Assembly: GCF_006439395.2 (NCBI RefSeq)
Contig: NZ_CP083950.1
Coordinates: 2,852,001 to 2,916,000, forward strand
Reading direction: 5' to 3'
Length of the DNA stretch: 64,000 nt
Source of the DNA: Mesorhizobium sp. B4-1-4
Lineage (GTDB): Bacteria; Pseudomonadota; Alphaproteobacteria; Rhizobiales; Rhizobiaceae
Notes under the pieces: generated by a model
Databases searched by the model: none
What the model was told of the DNA's origin: nothing
Seen by the model: only the letters and a program-made list of their open reading frames with translations
Shown here: positions 45,638 to 54,068 of the stretch, piece by piece
Position numbering within the stretch: position 1 is the first letter of the stretch
Layout: each line of letters begins with the position of its first letter
Made by a program: the position numbers and the translations under genes

Positions 45638-45816
45638 GCTGCCCCTCACTGTCCTGCCGGACATCTCTCCCCGTAAAACGGGGAGAGAGGGGCTGGCCGC
45701 GATCTCGTCGCCATTCTTGCAACGCCAGTGATTGGCGAAAGCAGCAGCGAGAGCGCCCCTCTCCCCGTCCCTATACGGGGAGAGGATGCCGGCAGGCAGG
45801 TGAGGGGCAGCGCCGA
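45638..45816. repeat. compound RIME-type repeat
   Basis: Left unit 45638-45691 ('CTGTCCTGCCGGACATCTCT', 'AACGGGGAGAGAGGGG'), centre with 'TGCAACGCCAGTGATTGGCG', right inverted unit 45750-45816 ('CCCCGTCCCTATACGGGGAG', 'GCAGGTGAGGGGCAGCGCC'). Confidence 0.82.
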
Positions 45817-45855
45817 CGACGACCGTTACGCATAATCGCCCATGGCGCGGCAGAA

Positions 45856-46254
45856 CTACTTTCGCGCTTTCGATTTGTTCAAGGCGATGGCGGCGCGCAC
45901 CAGTGCCTTGAAAGCTTCCTCGTTGATCTCCTCGCCCTGCTGGAAGTCGATGGCGCGCCGCGTGTTGCCTTCGAGGCTGGAGTTGAACAGCCGCGAGGGG
46001 TCGGGCAGCGCCGCGCCCTTGGCGAAGGTCAGCTTGACGACGCTCTTGTAGGTCTCGCCCGTGCAGATCATGCCGTCATGTTCCCACACCGGAACGCCGC
46101 GCCATTTCCACGTCTCGACCACGTCGGGGTCGGTCTGCCGGATCAGGGCGCGCAGCCGCCCCAGCATCTCGCCGCGCCAGTCGCCGAGTTCCTTGATCCT
46201 GCCATCGATCAGTTCAGAGGCGGATTTGCTCTCCTGCGATCCGGTGGTCGTCAT
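45856..46254 (-). CDS. DUF1801 domain protein
   Basis: 132 residues. 'MLGRLRALIRQTDPDVVETW', 'KWRGVPVWEHDGMICTG' and 'VVKLTFAKGAALPDPSRLFN' follow the DUF1801 (YdhG-like) pattern. Function unknown. A second DUF1801 gene lies 34 bases upstream on the same strand, but the two proteins are only distantly similar. Confidence 0.83.
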   Translation of the reverse strand: MTTTGSQESKSASELIDGRIKELGDWRGEMLGRLRALIRQTDPDVVETWKWRGVPVWEHDGMICTGETYKSVVKLTFAKGAALPDPSRLFNSSLEGNTRRAIDFQQGEEINEEAFKALVRAAIALNKSKARK

Positions 46255-46288
46255 GCCGCTTCTCCTTTGCGCCTGATAAATAGAACGC

Positions 46289-46753
46289 TCACATCCGTTC
46301 GCCAGGCAATTGGCTGGCCTGCTTCACCCAGGCGCTGAACTGGGCCTCGTCGAGCGGGTCGTCCTCATGGATGTTGAGGTAGCGCGTGTCCCGGCTCTTG
46401 GATTCGCCTGGCGGCACCGGCTCCAGCGACTGGCCGCGGAAGAAAGCCACCTTGATGTATTTGGTGAAGCAATGGACGCCGAGGAACCAGCCCTCGCCTT
46501 CGATGCCATAGAGCGGCGAGTTCCACTTGACCGCCTTGTGGACGCCGGGCACGGCGCGCTCGACGAGCGCGTCGAGACGTTGGCCCATCTCGCGCTTCCA
46601 GCCGGGCATGGCCGCGATATAGGCCTGCACGGGAGCATCGCCATAGCCCTTGGCGACCTGCGGATTGCCGCCGGAAAGCAGCTTCGGCTGAGCTTCGTCG
46701 GCGGAATTGGTCGACTGGGGTTTGGTCGACTGGGGTTTGGTCAACTGCGCCAT
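46289..46753 (-). CDS. DUF1801 domain protein
   Basis: 154 residues. The N-terminus has a duplicated 'TKPQS' from a direct 15-base repeat (about 46715-46745). The domain reads 'YIAAMPGWKREMGQRLDALV', 'AVKWNSPLYGIEGEGWFLG', 'YIKVAFFRGQSLEPVPPG'. Same family as the next gene; role unknown. Probably cotranscribed with it and with the membrane protein upstream (gap 12 bases). Confidence 0.83.
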   Translation of the reverse strand: MAQLTKPQSTKPQSTNSADEAQPKLLSGGNPQVAKGYGDAPVQAYIAAMPGWKREMGQRLDALVERAVPGVHKAVKWNSPLYGIEGEGWFLGVHCFTKYIKVAFFRGQSLEPVPPGESKSRDTRYLNIHEDDPLDEAQFSAWVKQASQLPGERM

Positions 46754-46765
46754 ACCCTCACACTC

Positions 46766-47008
46766 CTATCCGGTGGCCCTCTGCGCGGCGCGTCCCTTCG
46801 CAACATAGGGCAGCACGAACATATAGAGGCCGCTGAACAGCAAAAGAAAGAGTGGCGGGAGTGGCGAATAGACCACCCAGGCCGGCGGCTGCCCAAAGGC
46901 CATTGTGGCGAAGTTCGCGGCGACGGTTGCGGTAAAGATGATCGACAACCAGCGATGCGTTTGCCGGATCCACTTGCTCCAGTCCAAGACGACCTCCTTT
47001 GGAAACAT
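46766..47008 (-). CDS. small two-helix membrane protein
   Basis: 80 residues with two hydrophobic segments ('WLSIIFTATVAANFATMAFG' and 'PLPPLFLLLFSGLYMFVLPY'). No family named. ATG 47008 with AAGGAGG-type sequence just upstream. Seventeen bases after the VOC gene, so likely in that operon. Confidence 0.7.
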   Translation of the reverse strand: MFPKEVVLDWSKWIRQTHRWLSIIFTATVAANFATMAFGQPPAWVVYSPLPPLFLLLFSGLYMFVLPYVAKGRAAQRATG

Positions 47009-47025
47009 GCTGAAATCGGCCGCTG

Positions 47026-47418
47026 CTACCAGCGCGCCAGCTGGGTGATCTGGATGAGATTGCCGCAGCCGTCATCGAGCTGCGCGATGGTCGAGCCGGT
47101 CACCTCGGTCGGCGGCATCTTGAAACTGGCGCCGCGCGCCGCAATGCGCTCGCACTCGCCCTTGACGTCGTCGGTGAAGAACATCACCGCGGGCTGGCCC
47201 TGCTGGAACATCGCCTGCTGGTAGGCCTTGGCCGCCGGGTTGTCGTTGAGCGCCAGCTGCAGCTCGGTGCCCTCGGGCTCGTCTGGCGAGGCGACCGTCA
47301 GCCAGCGGAACGGCCCGTTGCTGAAATCGGCCTTCTTGGTCAGGCCGAGCACGCCGGTGTAGAAGGCAAGCGCCTTTTCCTGATCGTCCACATAGATGCT
47401 GGTCAGTTTGATCTTCAT
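47026..47418 (-). CDS. VOC (glyoxalase-fold) family protein
   Basis: 130 residues: 'LTSIYVDDQEKALAFYTGVL', 'AVMFFTDDVKGECERIAARG' and the final 'QLDDGCGNLIQITQL'. Glyoxalase-like fold, activity unknown. ATG 47418 with GGAGGAT upstream. It follows the ArsR/AHSA1 pair, a frequent grouping in rhizobia with small DUF1801 and VOC proteins. Confidence 0.87.
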   Translation of the reverse strand: MKIKLTSIYVDDQEKALAFYTGVLGLTKKADFSNGPFRWLTVASPDEPEGTELQLALNDNPAAKAYQQAMFQQGQPAVMFFTDDVKGECERIAARGASFKMPPTEVTGSTIAQLDDGCGNLIQITQLARW

Positions 47419-47493
47419 CGTAATCCTCCATAGGTCTTGCTGGCGGTGGACCGCCCGGTGAAATCAGTGTGGCGTTCAATCGGCCGGCAGACC

Positions 47494-47925
47494 TCAGTCC
47501 GTCCGGTCCAGAAGTTGTTCCAGCTTCTCGAGAAACTGCGGCCATCCCACCTTGGCGCCGCCATAGGCCCGCCTTTGATCGGGCCGGAAGCCGGACTGCT
47601 CCATGCGCAGATGCGTTCCGGTTGGTGTCGGCGTAAGCGTGAAGGTCACCACGCTCCTGAGATCGAAGGCCGGATCGTGATGCGCGAAGTTCCAGGTGTA
47701 GGACAGCGTCTTGTTCGGCTCGACCGCCAGCACCTCGCAGTCCAGCACGCCGCCCCAATCGGCGCTGATGTTGAAGCGATGGCCGACGACCGGATTGAAA
47801 TCGTTCTTCATAAGCCACTCCTCGATCAGGTGCGGTTGCGTCAGCGCGCGCCAGAGCTTTTCGGGCGGATGGGAAATCTGGCGTTCGACGACGACCGTGC
47901 GGTTTTCCGTGACACTATCGTTCAC
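47494..47925 (-). CDS. SRPBCC (AHSA1-type) domain protein
   Basis: 143 residues: 'ERQISHPPEKLWRALTQPHL', 'FNISADWGGVLDCEVLAVEP', 'LSYTWNFAHHDPAF' and 'GWPQFLEKLEQLL'. START-like cavity for a hydrophobic ligand. Start GTG 47925 overlaps the ArsR stop (GTGA). Coupled to that regulator, as in many ArsR-AHSA1 pairs of unknown inducer. Confidence 0.9.
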   Translation of the reverse strand: MNDSVTENRTVVVERQISHPPEKLWRALTQPHLIEEWLMKNDFNPVVGHRFNISADWGGVLDCEVLAVEPNKTLSYTWNFAHHDPAFDLRSVVTFTLTPTPTGTHLRMEQSGFRPDQRRAYGGAKVGWPQFLEKLEQLLDRTD

Positions 47926-48245
47926 TGGTCCATCCTCTTGAGCAAATCTTCCAGGTCGTCGAACCGGCTCTCCCAGAACCCCGCCATCTCGCGTGTCCAG
48001 TCCATCAGCGGCGTCAGCGCCCCAAGCTGCGCGCTGTAATGCGTCTGGCGGCCTTCATGGCGATCGCGCACCAGCCCGGCCTGCTTGAGCACGCCGAGAT
48101 GCTTCGACACCGCAGGCTGCGAGACGCCGGACTGCGTCGTCAGCGCCCCCACTGTCTGCTCGCCCTGGCGGCACAGCCGTTCGAAGATCGCCCGCCTGGT
48201 CGGGTCGGCGAGCGTCCTGAAGAGCATGTCGTGAGCGTCCTGCAT
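47922..48245 (-). CDS. ArsR-family regulator (ArsR-AHSA1 pair)
   Basis: 107 residues: 'LFRTLADPTRRAIFERLCRQ', recognition helix 'SGVSQPAVSKHLGVLKQAGL', wing 'DRHEGRQTHYSAQ'. No metal-binding Cys motif. ATG 48245; TTG 48251 also in frame. Followed with overlap by the AHSA1 gene, and preceded by an inverted repeat. Confidence 0.9.
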   Translation of the reverse strand: MQDAHDMLFRTLADPTRRAIFERLCRQGEQTVGALTTQSGVSQPAVSKHLGVLKQAGLVRDRHEGRQTHYSAQLGALTPLMDWTREMAGFWESRFDDLEDLLKRMDQ

Positions 48246-48270
48246 TCGCAATCCATAACCCGATGGCTAT

Positions 48271-48287
48271 TGGTTAATGTATAACCA
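48271..48287. promoter_or_regulatory. operator before ArsR-AHSA1 pair
   Basis: TGGTTA (48271-48276), ATGTA, TAACCA (48282-48287): a six-base dyad 26 bases before the ArsR start in an AT-rich stretch. Likely autoregulatory. Confidence 0.6.
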
Positions 48288-48432
48288 CAGAGATATATGT
48301 TCGTCAAGGGGTAGACTGGAGAGGTGCGCCACGCTGTGCACCTCGATCGTCGAGGGCCGCTATGGCGACATCTCAGGACTTCGCCTGCTGATAGGCGACA
48401 TCATGGATTGGCGGAAACATCAATCGCTTCGT

Positions 48433-48611
48433 CATCCTGGGGCGTAGCAAGGAGCGCAGCGACGCAGCGGAGACCCCAGGATCCATGCCGCGATTTTAGA
48501 GCGTTGCAACGGTCTAGAATTCTGCTCCGCTGCACTCCACGGCAAAGGTCGCGGCATGGATCCCAGGGTCTCCGCGACGGAGCTTCGCTCCTGCTTCGCC
48601 CAGGGATGACG
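48433..48611. repeat. long inverted repeat, intergenic
   Basis: Arms of about 63 bases (48433-48495 and 48548-48611) are imperfect reverse complements; matching cores are 'GGAGACCC' and 'GGATCCATGCCGCGA'. A 52-base centre separates them. It would form a large hairpin. Similar palindromes with 'GGATCCATGCCGCGA' are common between genes in Mesorhizobium. No gene here. Confidence 0.75.
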
Positions 48612-48659
48612 ACTTTGGAAAGCTTCGGCTGATCTCTCGCCAAGGCAGGCGATCCGTCG

Positions 48660-49391
48660 CTAGATGGCACCGTGCGTGCGGCCGATCTCTTCGGCCACCA
48701 GTTCCTGCAACAGCCACAGATTGCGGTCGCGTATGCCGCAGGCATCGAGATGGCGGATCGTCTCGAACAGATATTCGGCGCCCGACCCCCAGTGCCCGAC
48801 GGCGCGGGCGAGCGTCGCCGCGACCGCAGGCTTGTCGAGCTTGCCGGCGTAGCGCGGATTGGCGGGATCGACGACGAAGCCGAGCGCCCGGTCTGCCCCA
48901 CCATCGGTGGTGACCTGCAGCCAGCGCGGCACGTTGACGGCGGGCAGGATGGTCATCTCGCGTCGCAGCAGCGCCTCCAGATTGGCGGCGATCGGCTCCG
49001 CGATCTCGAACACCATGCCCTGGCACTGGCCGCCGCGGTCGAGCGCCATCATCAGGCCAGGTTGCTCGAGCGTGCCGCGAAAGCGCTGCACGGTGAAGCA
49101 GAACGATCGGTGCCAGCCTCTCGCCACCGCCCGTTCGCCACCCCTCACCTCGCCGGCCGGCTTCCACAGCAGCGAGCCATAGGCGAACAGCTTCAGCGGC
49201 CCCGGTGGCGCGCTGGCCAGGATCTCGTCGCGAAACCGCGCATAATCGGCGTCGCGCATATAGACCATGCCCGGTGTCGGCCCGGCATCCTCGACCACGC
49301 GCAAGGTGCGCGCCACCAGAGCCTCGGTCAGCGCCATCGGCGATTTGCGCGGTACGGACTTTCGCGGTGCGGTGGAAATGGCCTTGCTCAT
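48660..49391 (-). CDS. ChaC-like gamma-glutamylcyclotransferase
   Basis: 243 residues. 'LKLFAYGSLLWKPAGEVRGG' (residues about 65-85) is the ChaC substrate-binding loop; 'HRSFCFTVQRFRGTLEQPGL' and 'GMVFEIAEP' follow; the catalytic Glu lies in 'LLRREMTI'. Degrades glutathione to 5-oxoproline and Cys-Gly. ATG 49391 with GGGAG upstream; ATG at 49337 is an alternative. Confidence 0.88.
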   Translation of the reverse strand: MSKAISTAPRKSVPRKSPMALTEALVARTLRVVEDAGPTPGMVYMRDADYARFRDEILASAPPGPLKLFAYGSLLWKPAGEVRGGERAVARGWHRSFCFTVQRFRGTLEQPGLMMALDRGGQCQGMVFEIAEPIAANLEALLRREMTILPAVNVPRWLQVTTDGGADRALGFVVDPANPRYAGKLDKPAVAATLARAVGHWGSGAEYLFETIRHLDACGIRDRNLWLLQELVAEEIGRTHGAI

Positions 49392-49520
49392 TCTTGCGCT
49401 CCCAGTCTTGCCGCCATGTTGCCGAAGGCTGGGGGATTCTCAAGAGGGCCGTGCGGCCGGTGGCGAAATCCGCCGGCTGATGCCGGACGTGCGCGTCGCG
49501 CCCGCCCGGCTGGGTCTGCT

Positions 49521-50042
49521 CTAGTGCTTGGTGCTCTTGCCGCCAATGGGGATGCGCTTCGCCTTGCTCTGCGCCTTCTCGGACTTCGGCAAGGTCACGG
49601 ACAGGACGCCGTTGCGGAAATCGGCCGCGACCTTGTCCTCTGCGACTTCGAAGCCGATCGGGATGCGACGTTCGAAGCGGCCATAGAACCGCTCGGAGAA
49701 CTGGCGCTCCTTGTCGTCGGTTTCGGCGTGTTTTTCGCCCCGCAACGTCAGGACGCCGTCATCGAGCAGCACCTCGATGTCCTTCTCGTCCATGCCGGGT
49801 ATCTCGGCCGTCACGCGGACCTCCTTGTCCGTTTCGGTGATTTCCATGCTGGGCCAACCGGGGCCGGCCGAAGAGAACCTGCCCATGGAGGGAAGCCGCG
49901 AATTGAAGCCGCGGAACATGTCGTCGACCAGGCGGCTCATCTCGCGATGCAGACCCATGAACGGGTCCCGGTCGTCTTCGCGAAAGAGGGTCGGAGACTG
50001 GCTGGTATCGCGGCCCCACGGCATGAGATCACGAATGGTCAT
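49521..50042 (-). CDS. Hsp20 small heat-shock protein
   Basis: 173 residues. The alpha-crystallin domain spans about residues 65-155 ('MEITETDKEVRVTAEIPGMD', 'DGVLTLRGEKHAE', 'NGVLSVTLPKSEKAQ'). The N-terminus 'LMPWGRD' is usual for the class. Holdase chaperone forming oligomers. ATG 50042 follows AAAGGAG. No ROSE thermometer was recognised upstream. Confidence 0.93.
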   Translation of the reverse strand: MTIRDLMPWGRDTSQSPTLFREDDRDPFMGLHREMSRLVDDMFRGFNSRLPSMGRFSSAGPGWPSMEITETDKEVRVTAEIPGMDEKDIEVLLDDGVLTLRGEKHAETDDKERQFSERFYGRFERRIPIGFEVAEDKVAADFRNGVLSVTLPKSEKAQSKAKRIPIGGKSTKH

Positions 50043-50611
50043 TGCACTTTCTCCTTTCTTGATCCTGTTTCTGGTACGCTTGCATGCTCTGGCTGCCATG
50101 CTCCGGGGGACAATGCGCCGACAGACGCGGGCATCGCTGCCGACCCCATTTGCGCTCGCTGTTTTCGCCCTGCTTTTGGTCCGATCCGCTCCACCGTTGG
50201 GAACGCTTTTGCCCGGTCGCGGTCCTCGCGAGGCGTCACCGCCTCCGGCACATGATGCCCCGAGTTCGATGGTCACCAAACCACCGCCCGACGCCGCCCA
50301 CGAAGCGGCGCGCGTCCGCACCGGCCTCATCTGGCGCCGGCACGGTCGATCTGGGGTCCGTTGCAGCGGGTTCAAGACCTGGTAATGCAATGTGATCGTC
50401 GCCAGCGACCGTCGGCGAAGGCGCCCGGCGAGACGATTCCAAAGCCGTGGCCACGCGCCACCAGCGGCATCCGAGATCGACGGCCTTCATCCCAGCCTGG
50501 AACGGCAGCCGCGCGGCCTCGAAGCCAATCGGCGGCTCGCCGTGCCAATCCGTTCGCGGGGCGGGGAACGATGTTGCCGGCAAACGGTTATAGTCCTGGC
50601 CGGAGGATGCC
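50043..50611. other. 569-bp intergenic region
   Basis: Between the divergent hsp20 and DUF2270 genes. Several long frames cross it but none looks like protein. It must hold both promoters. No repeat of the RIME type is present. Confidence 0.4.
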
Positions 50612-51304
50612 ATGAACGACGCGTCGGCAAAACCCGCGGGCCCCGTCCTGTCATCGACGGAGCGCGTGAACACGCTGTCGCATTTCCACCGCGCCGAGAT
50701 CGCGCGCATGGCTGGATGGCGCGATCGGCTCGACAGGACGACCAACTGGGCGATCACCGTGGTGGCGGCGATGCTTTCCGTGTCGCTGTCGGCGGCCAGC
50801 GCGCATCATGGCGTGCTGCTGTTCGCCATGCTGCTGATCCTGCTGCTTCTGTGGATCGAGGCACGCCGCTACCGGTTTTTCGACTTCTACCGGTCTCGCG
50901 TGCGTCAGTTCGAACGCCACTATTTCGCGCAGATCTTCTCCCCACAACCCGATTTCGCCTCGGATTGGCTGCTTATCGTTGGCGAAGGCCTGCGCGCGCC
51001 GAAGTTCCTGCTGTCTCATCGCGCAGCCCTGGCGCGTCGCCTGCGCCGGAATTACATCTACCTGTTCCTGATCCTGCTGCTGGCATGGGTGCTGAAGATA
51101 TCAACGCCCAGCCTTCAAACCGTGGGTGTGCGGACCGGCTTCGTCGGTTCGCTGCGCGAAGCGGTCGACAGCGCCGCCCTTGGCCCCATTCCCGGTGTAG
51201 CGATCGTGATCGTCGTGGCGGCATTCTATGCCAGCCTGTTCGCCATCGTCCTTTTCTCGGCCGCCGACGACGGCGAACTTTCCTTTGGCGACGTCCACGT
51301 CTGA
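50612..51304 (+). CDS. DUF2270 membrane protein
   Basis: 230 residues. 'FHRAEIARMAGWRDRLDRTT' then 'IEARRYRFFDFYRSRVRQFE' are the DUF2270 hallmarks. Four hydrophobic segments (about 45-65, 70-85, 148-165, 195-220). Unknown function; often near ion transporters, as here. Followed by the antiporter gene after 72 bases. Confidence 0.85.
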   Translation: MNDASAKPAGPVLSSTERVNTLSHFHRAEIARMAGWRDRLDRTTNWAITVVAAMLSVSLSAASAHHGVLLFAMLLILLLLWIEARRYRFFDFYRSRVRQFERHYFAQIFSPQPDFASDWLLIVGEGLRAPKFLLSHRAALARRLRRNYIYLFLILLLAWVLKISTPSLQTVGVRTGFVGSLREAVDSAALGPIPGVAIVIVVAAFYASLFAIVLFSAADDGELSFGDVHV

Positions 51305-51376
51305 CGACAACGGCTGCAACGCAAACGCCGGCCGCGCGTTGTGATGGTCAGTCCGCAGCGGCGTTTGAGGGAGCCC

Positions 51377-53710
51377 ATGAACCGTCAACCGGCAACGGCG
51401 TCACGCAGCATTGTGGCCGCTGTCCTGCTGGCCATCCTTGCCCTGGCTCCGGCAAGCCGCGCCCTCGCCGCGCAGCCCGCCGGCCATGCCTCGGGCATGG
51501 GCGGCTCGGCCGAGGGGCTGTTCGTCGCCGAAATCGTCCTTCTGCTTCTGGTCGGGCGCGGGCTCGGCGAGATCTTCCAGCGCTACCGCCAGCCGGCGAT
51601 CATGGGCCAGTTGATCGGCGGCATTCTGCTCGGCCCATCGCTGTTCGGCTTGATATGGCCTGGCGCCCAGCACATGATATTCTCCAGCGACCCCGCCCAG
51701 AAAAGCATGATCGACGCCGTCTCGCAGCTCGGCATCCTGCTGCTCCTGCTCTTGACCGGCATGGAGACGGATTTGCGCCTGGTGCGCCGGGTGGGTGCGG
51801 CCTGCTTCTCGATCTCGATCACCGGCGTCGTCGTGCCCTTCGTCTGCGGCTTCGCGCTGGCGCAATTCCTGCCCGGCTCCCTGCTGCCCGACCCGACGCA
51901 ACGCGTCGTCGCCGGGCTGTTCCTCGGCACCGCGCTATCGATCTCCTCGGTCAAGATCGTCGCCATGGTGGTGCGCGAAATGAACTTCATGCGCCGCAAT
52001 CTCGGCCAGATCATCATCTCCTCGGCCATCATCGAGGACACGATCGGCTGGCTGATCATCGCCGTCACCTTTGGCATCGCCACCAATGGCAGCCTGCAGG
52101 TGCTGCCGCTTATCGCCACGGTGGCCGAGGTGGCGCTGTTCATGGTGTTCTCCTTCACCATCGGCCGCCGTCTGGTGTTCACGCTGATCCGCTGGAGCAA
52201 TGATTCTTTCCGCAGCGAATATGCCGTCATCACCGTCATCCTGATCATCATGGGCGTGATGGCCCTGATCACCAACCTGATCGGCGTCCACACGGTACTC
52301 GGCGCCTTCGTCGCCGGCATCCTGGTCGGGGAATCGCCGATCCTGTCCGACCACATCGAGAGTCAGCTGCGCGGCGTCATCACCGCGCTTTTCATGCCGG
52401 TCTTCTTCGGCATGGCCGGCCTGTCCGCCGACCTCACCGTGCTTGCCGACCCGACGCTGGCATTGCTGACATTGGCGCTGGTGGTGATCGCCAGCATCGG
52501 TAAATTCTCGGGCGCCTTCGTCGGCGGCCGGTTCGCCGGCATGTCGCTGAAGGAAGCGACCGCCGTCGGCAGCGCCATGAACGCGCGCGGCTCGACCGAG
52601 GTCATCGTCGCCAGCATCGGCCTGTCGATGAACATCCTCTCCCACGATCTGTTCACGATGATCGTCACTATGGCCGTCATCACCACGCTGGCCATGCCGC
52701 CCATGCTGCGCTGGGCGCTCGGCCGCCTGCCCGTCGGCAATGCCGAGAAGCAGCGCGTCGACCGCGAACTGCTCGACGAACGCGGCTTCGTCTCCAAGCT
52801 GGAGCGGCTGCTGCTTTTGGTCGACGACAGCCCGGTCGGCAAGTTCACCGCCTATCTGGCCGGGCTGGTCGGCGGCGGCAGCGGCATGCCGACCACGCTC
52901 CTCCACCTCGAGGGCGCGGAACTGCCCGGCCCTGCCCGCGAGAGAGGTCCGGAGCGGGCCTCGAACCAGGTCAAGAAGGGTGCCGCCAGGAGCGCCAGGG
53001 CCGTCAGCAAGGCCGAGGACACGCCCGTCGACAAGATGCATCTCACAGCCCGCACCCAACTTGAAGCCACCACCGAGACGATCGCCGCGGAAGCCCGCAA
53101 GGGTTACGGCCTTCTGCTCGTCGGGCTGGAGAACGCGCTGACCGACAACGGCACCTTCAGCGGCACGCTGAACGACATCACCAGCGGTTTCGACGGCCCG
53201 CTGTGCCTGGTGCTGAACGGCGCCAAGGACACCGGCAAGATGCCGATGCTGCGCGCCGGCGCAACGGTTCTGGTCCCGGTCAACGGCACCGAAGTCGCGC
53301 GGCGCGCCGCCGATTTCGCCCTCGCTTTGGCGCGTCCGCACCGAGCCCGCGTCAAGGTCCTCTATGTCTCGCAGGCCCGCAAGGGCAGCCCGCCAAGCTC
53401 GGTTTCGCACCGCCGCGAGGAAGCCGTGCTGAAGGACGTCGCCGATCTCGCCGATCGCTACGGCGTTACGGTCGACACCGCCATCCGCGCCCGCGCGACG
53501 CCCGACAGGGCCATCGCCAGGGAAGCGGCCAAGGGCGCCGCGATGGTGGTGATGGGTGTCACGCAACGGCCGGGCCAAGAGCTGTTCTTCGGCGACACCG
53601 CCACGGCGGTGCTGGCCGCCGTCGGCTGTCCGGTCGTGCTCCTGGCCAGCGAGCGCGTCAGACGTAGCGAGGCCCCGGCCGAGGAGGCGAAAGCCGAGAC
53701 CGGCGCCTGA
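51377..53710 (+). CDS. CPA2-type cation/proton antiporter with Usp-like C-terminus
   Basis: 777 residues. An export-type N-terminus is followed by about twelve membrane helices (45-450) with 'AIMGQLIGGILLGPSLFG', 'IISSAIIEDTIGWLIIAV' (the ion-binding Glu-Asp) and 'GSAMNARGSTEVIVASIG'. The last 300 residues are cytosolic: a linker and then a Usp-like domain ('GATVLVPVNGTEVARRAADF' ... 'AAMVVMGVTQRPGQELFFGD'). This build fits Na+ or K+/H+ exchange controlled by a nucleotide. ATG 51377 with GAGGGAG; a longer frame begins 51341. Confidence 0.9.
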   Translation: MNRQPATASRSIVAAVLLAILALAPASRALAAQPAGHASGMGGSAEGLFVAEIVLLLLVGRGLGEIFQRYRQPAIMGQLIGGILLGPSLFGLIWPGAQHMIFSSDPAQKSMIDAVSQLGILLLLLLTGMETDLRLVRRVGAACFSISITGVVVPFVCGFALAQFLPGSLLPDPTQRVVAGLFLGTALSISSVKIVAMVVREMNFMRRNLGQIIISSAIIEDTIGWLIIAVTFGIATNGSLQVLPLIATVAEVALFMVFSFTIGRRLVFTLIRWSNDSFRSEYAVITVILIIMGVMALITNLIGVHTVLGAFVAGILVGESPILSDHIESQLRGVITALFMPVFFGMAGLSADLTVLADPTLALLTLALVVIASIGKFSGAFVGGRFAGMSLKEATAVGSAMNARGSTEVIVASIGLSMNILSHDLFTMIVTMAVITTLAMPPMLRWALGRLPVGNAEKQRVDRELLDERGFVSKLERLLLLVDDSPVGKFTAYLAGLVGGGSGMPTTLLHLEGAELPGPARERGPERASNQVKKGAARSARAVSKAEDTPVDKMHLTARTQLEATTETIAAEARKGYGLLLVGLENALTDNGTFSGTLNDITSGFDGPLCLVLNGAKDTGKMPMLRAGATVLVPVNGTEVARRAADFALALARPHRARVKVLYVSQARKGSPPSSVSHRREEAVLKDVADLADRYGVTVDTAIRARATPDRAIAREAAKGAAMVVMGVTQRPGQELFFGDTATAVLAAVGCPVVLLASERVRRSEAPAEEAKAETGA

Positions 53711-53734
53711 TCCGTCTTCGCCGCGATTGTAATC

Positions 53735-53878
53735 CTATATGCCGAAGAATTGCCTGCCGATCATGTAGCCAAGCGCCACCACGACCAGCGGAAACAGTGC
53801 CGGCGCAACCTTGCCCAGCACGGAGCTCTGCTGCTCCTTCGCCGGCGTGTAGAGTGCATTGCCGAGATTCTTGGTCAT
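53735..53878 (-). CDS. 47-residue membrane protein
   Basis: Short gene read from ATG 53878 to TAG. A polar start ('TKNLGNALYTPAKEQQSS') is followed by one membrane helix ('VAPALFPLVVVALGYMIG') and 'RQFFGI'. The start is preceded by GGGGGT. It converges on the antiporter gene (24 bases apart). Codon use is as in neighbours (third position mostly C or G). No family named; a small stress or transporter-linked membrane protein would fit, without proof. Confidence 0.6.
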   Translation of the reverse strand: MTKNLGNALYTPAKEQQSSVLGKVAPALFPLVVVALGYMIGRQFFGI

Positions 53879-54068
53879 TGCGTACCCCCGCGAAGCCATC
53901 CGTTTTTACACATGTCGTTATCCCAAAACCGCTGAGCACTTTTGGGTCGAATGTATTAGAAGGCGCTTATTTACAGCATGGCCGAATTAACGAGTTGCAA
54001 AGAAATTCGTTCGAATAGCCGAGCATTGCGCGGCGAGGCCTGTTCCAGTCGACTCTCCGCAATCGTGT

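Noticed and set aside
50043..50160. ROSE RNA thermometer before hsp20
   Set aside because: The pairing sequence expected next to the ribosome site was not found.
53922..53946. CCCAAAA/TTTTGGG dyad as an operator
   Set aside because: It looks like a short dispersed rhizobial repeat rather than a site tied to the nearby genes.
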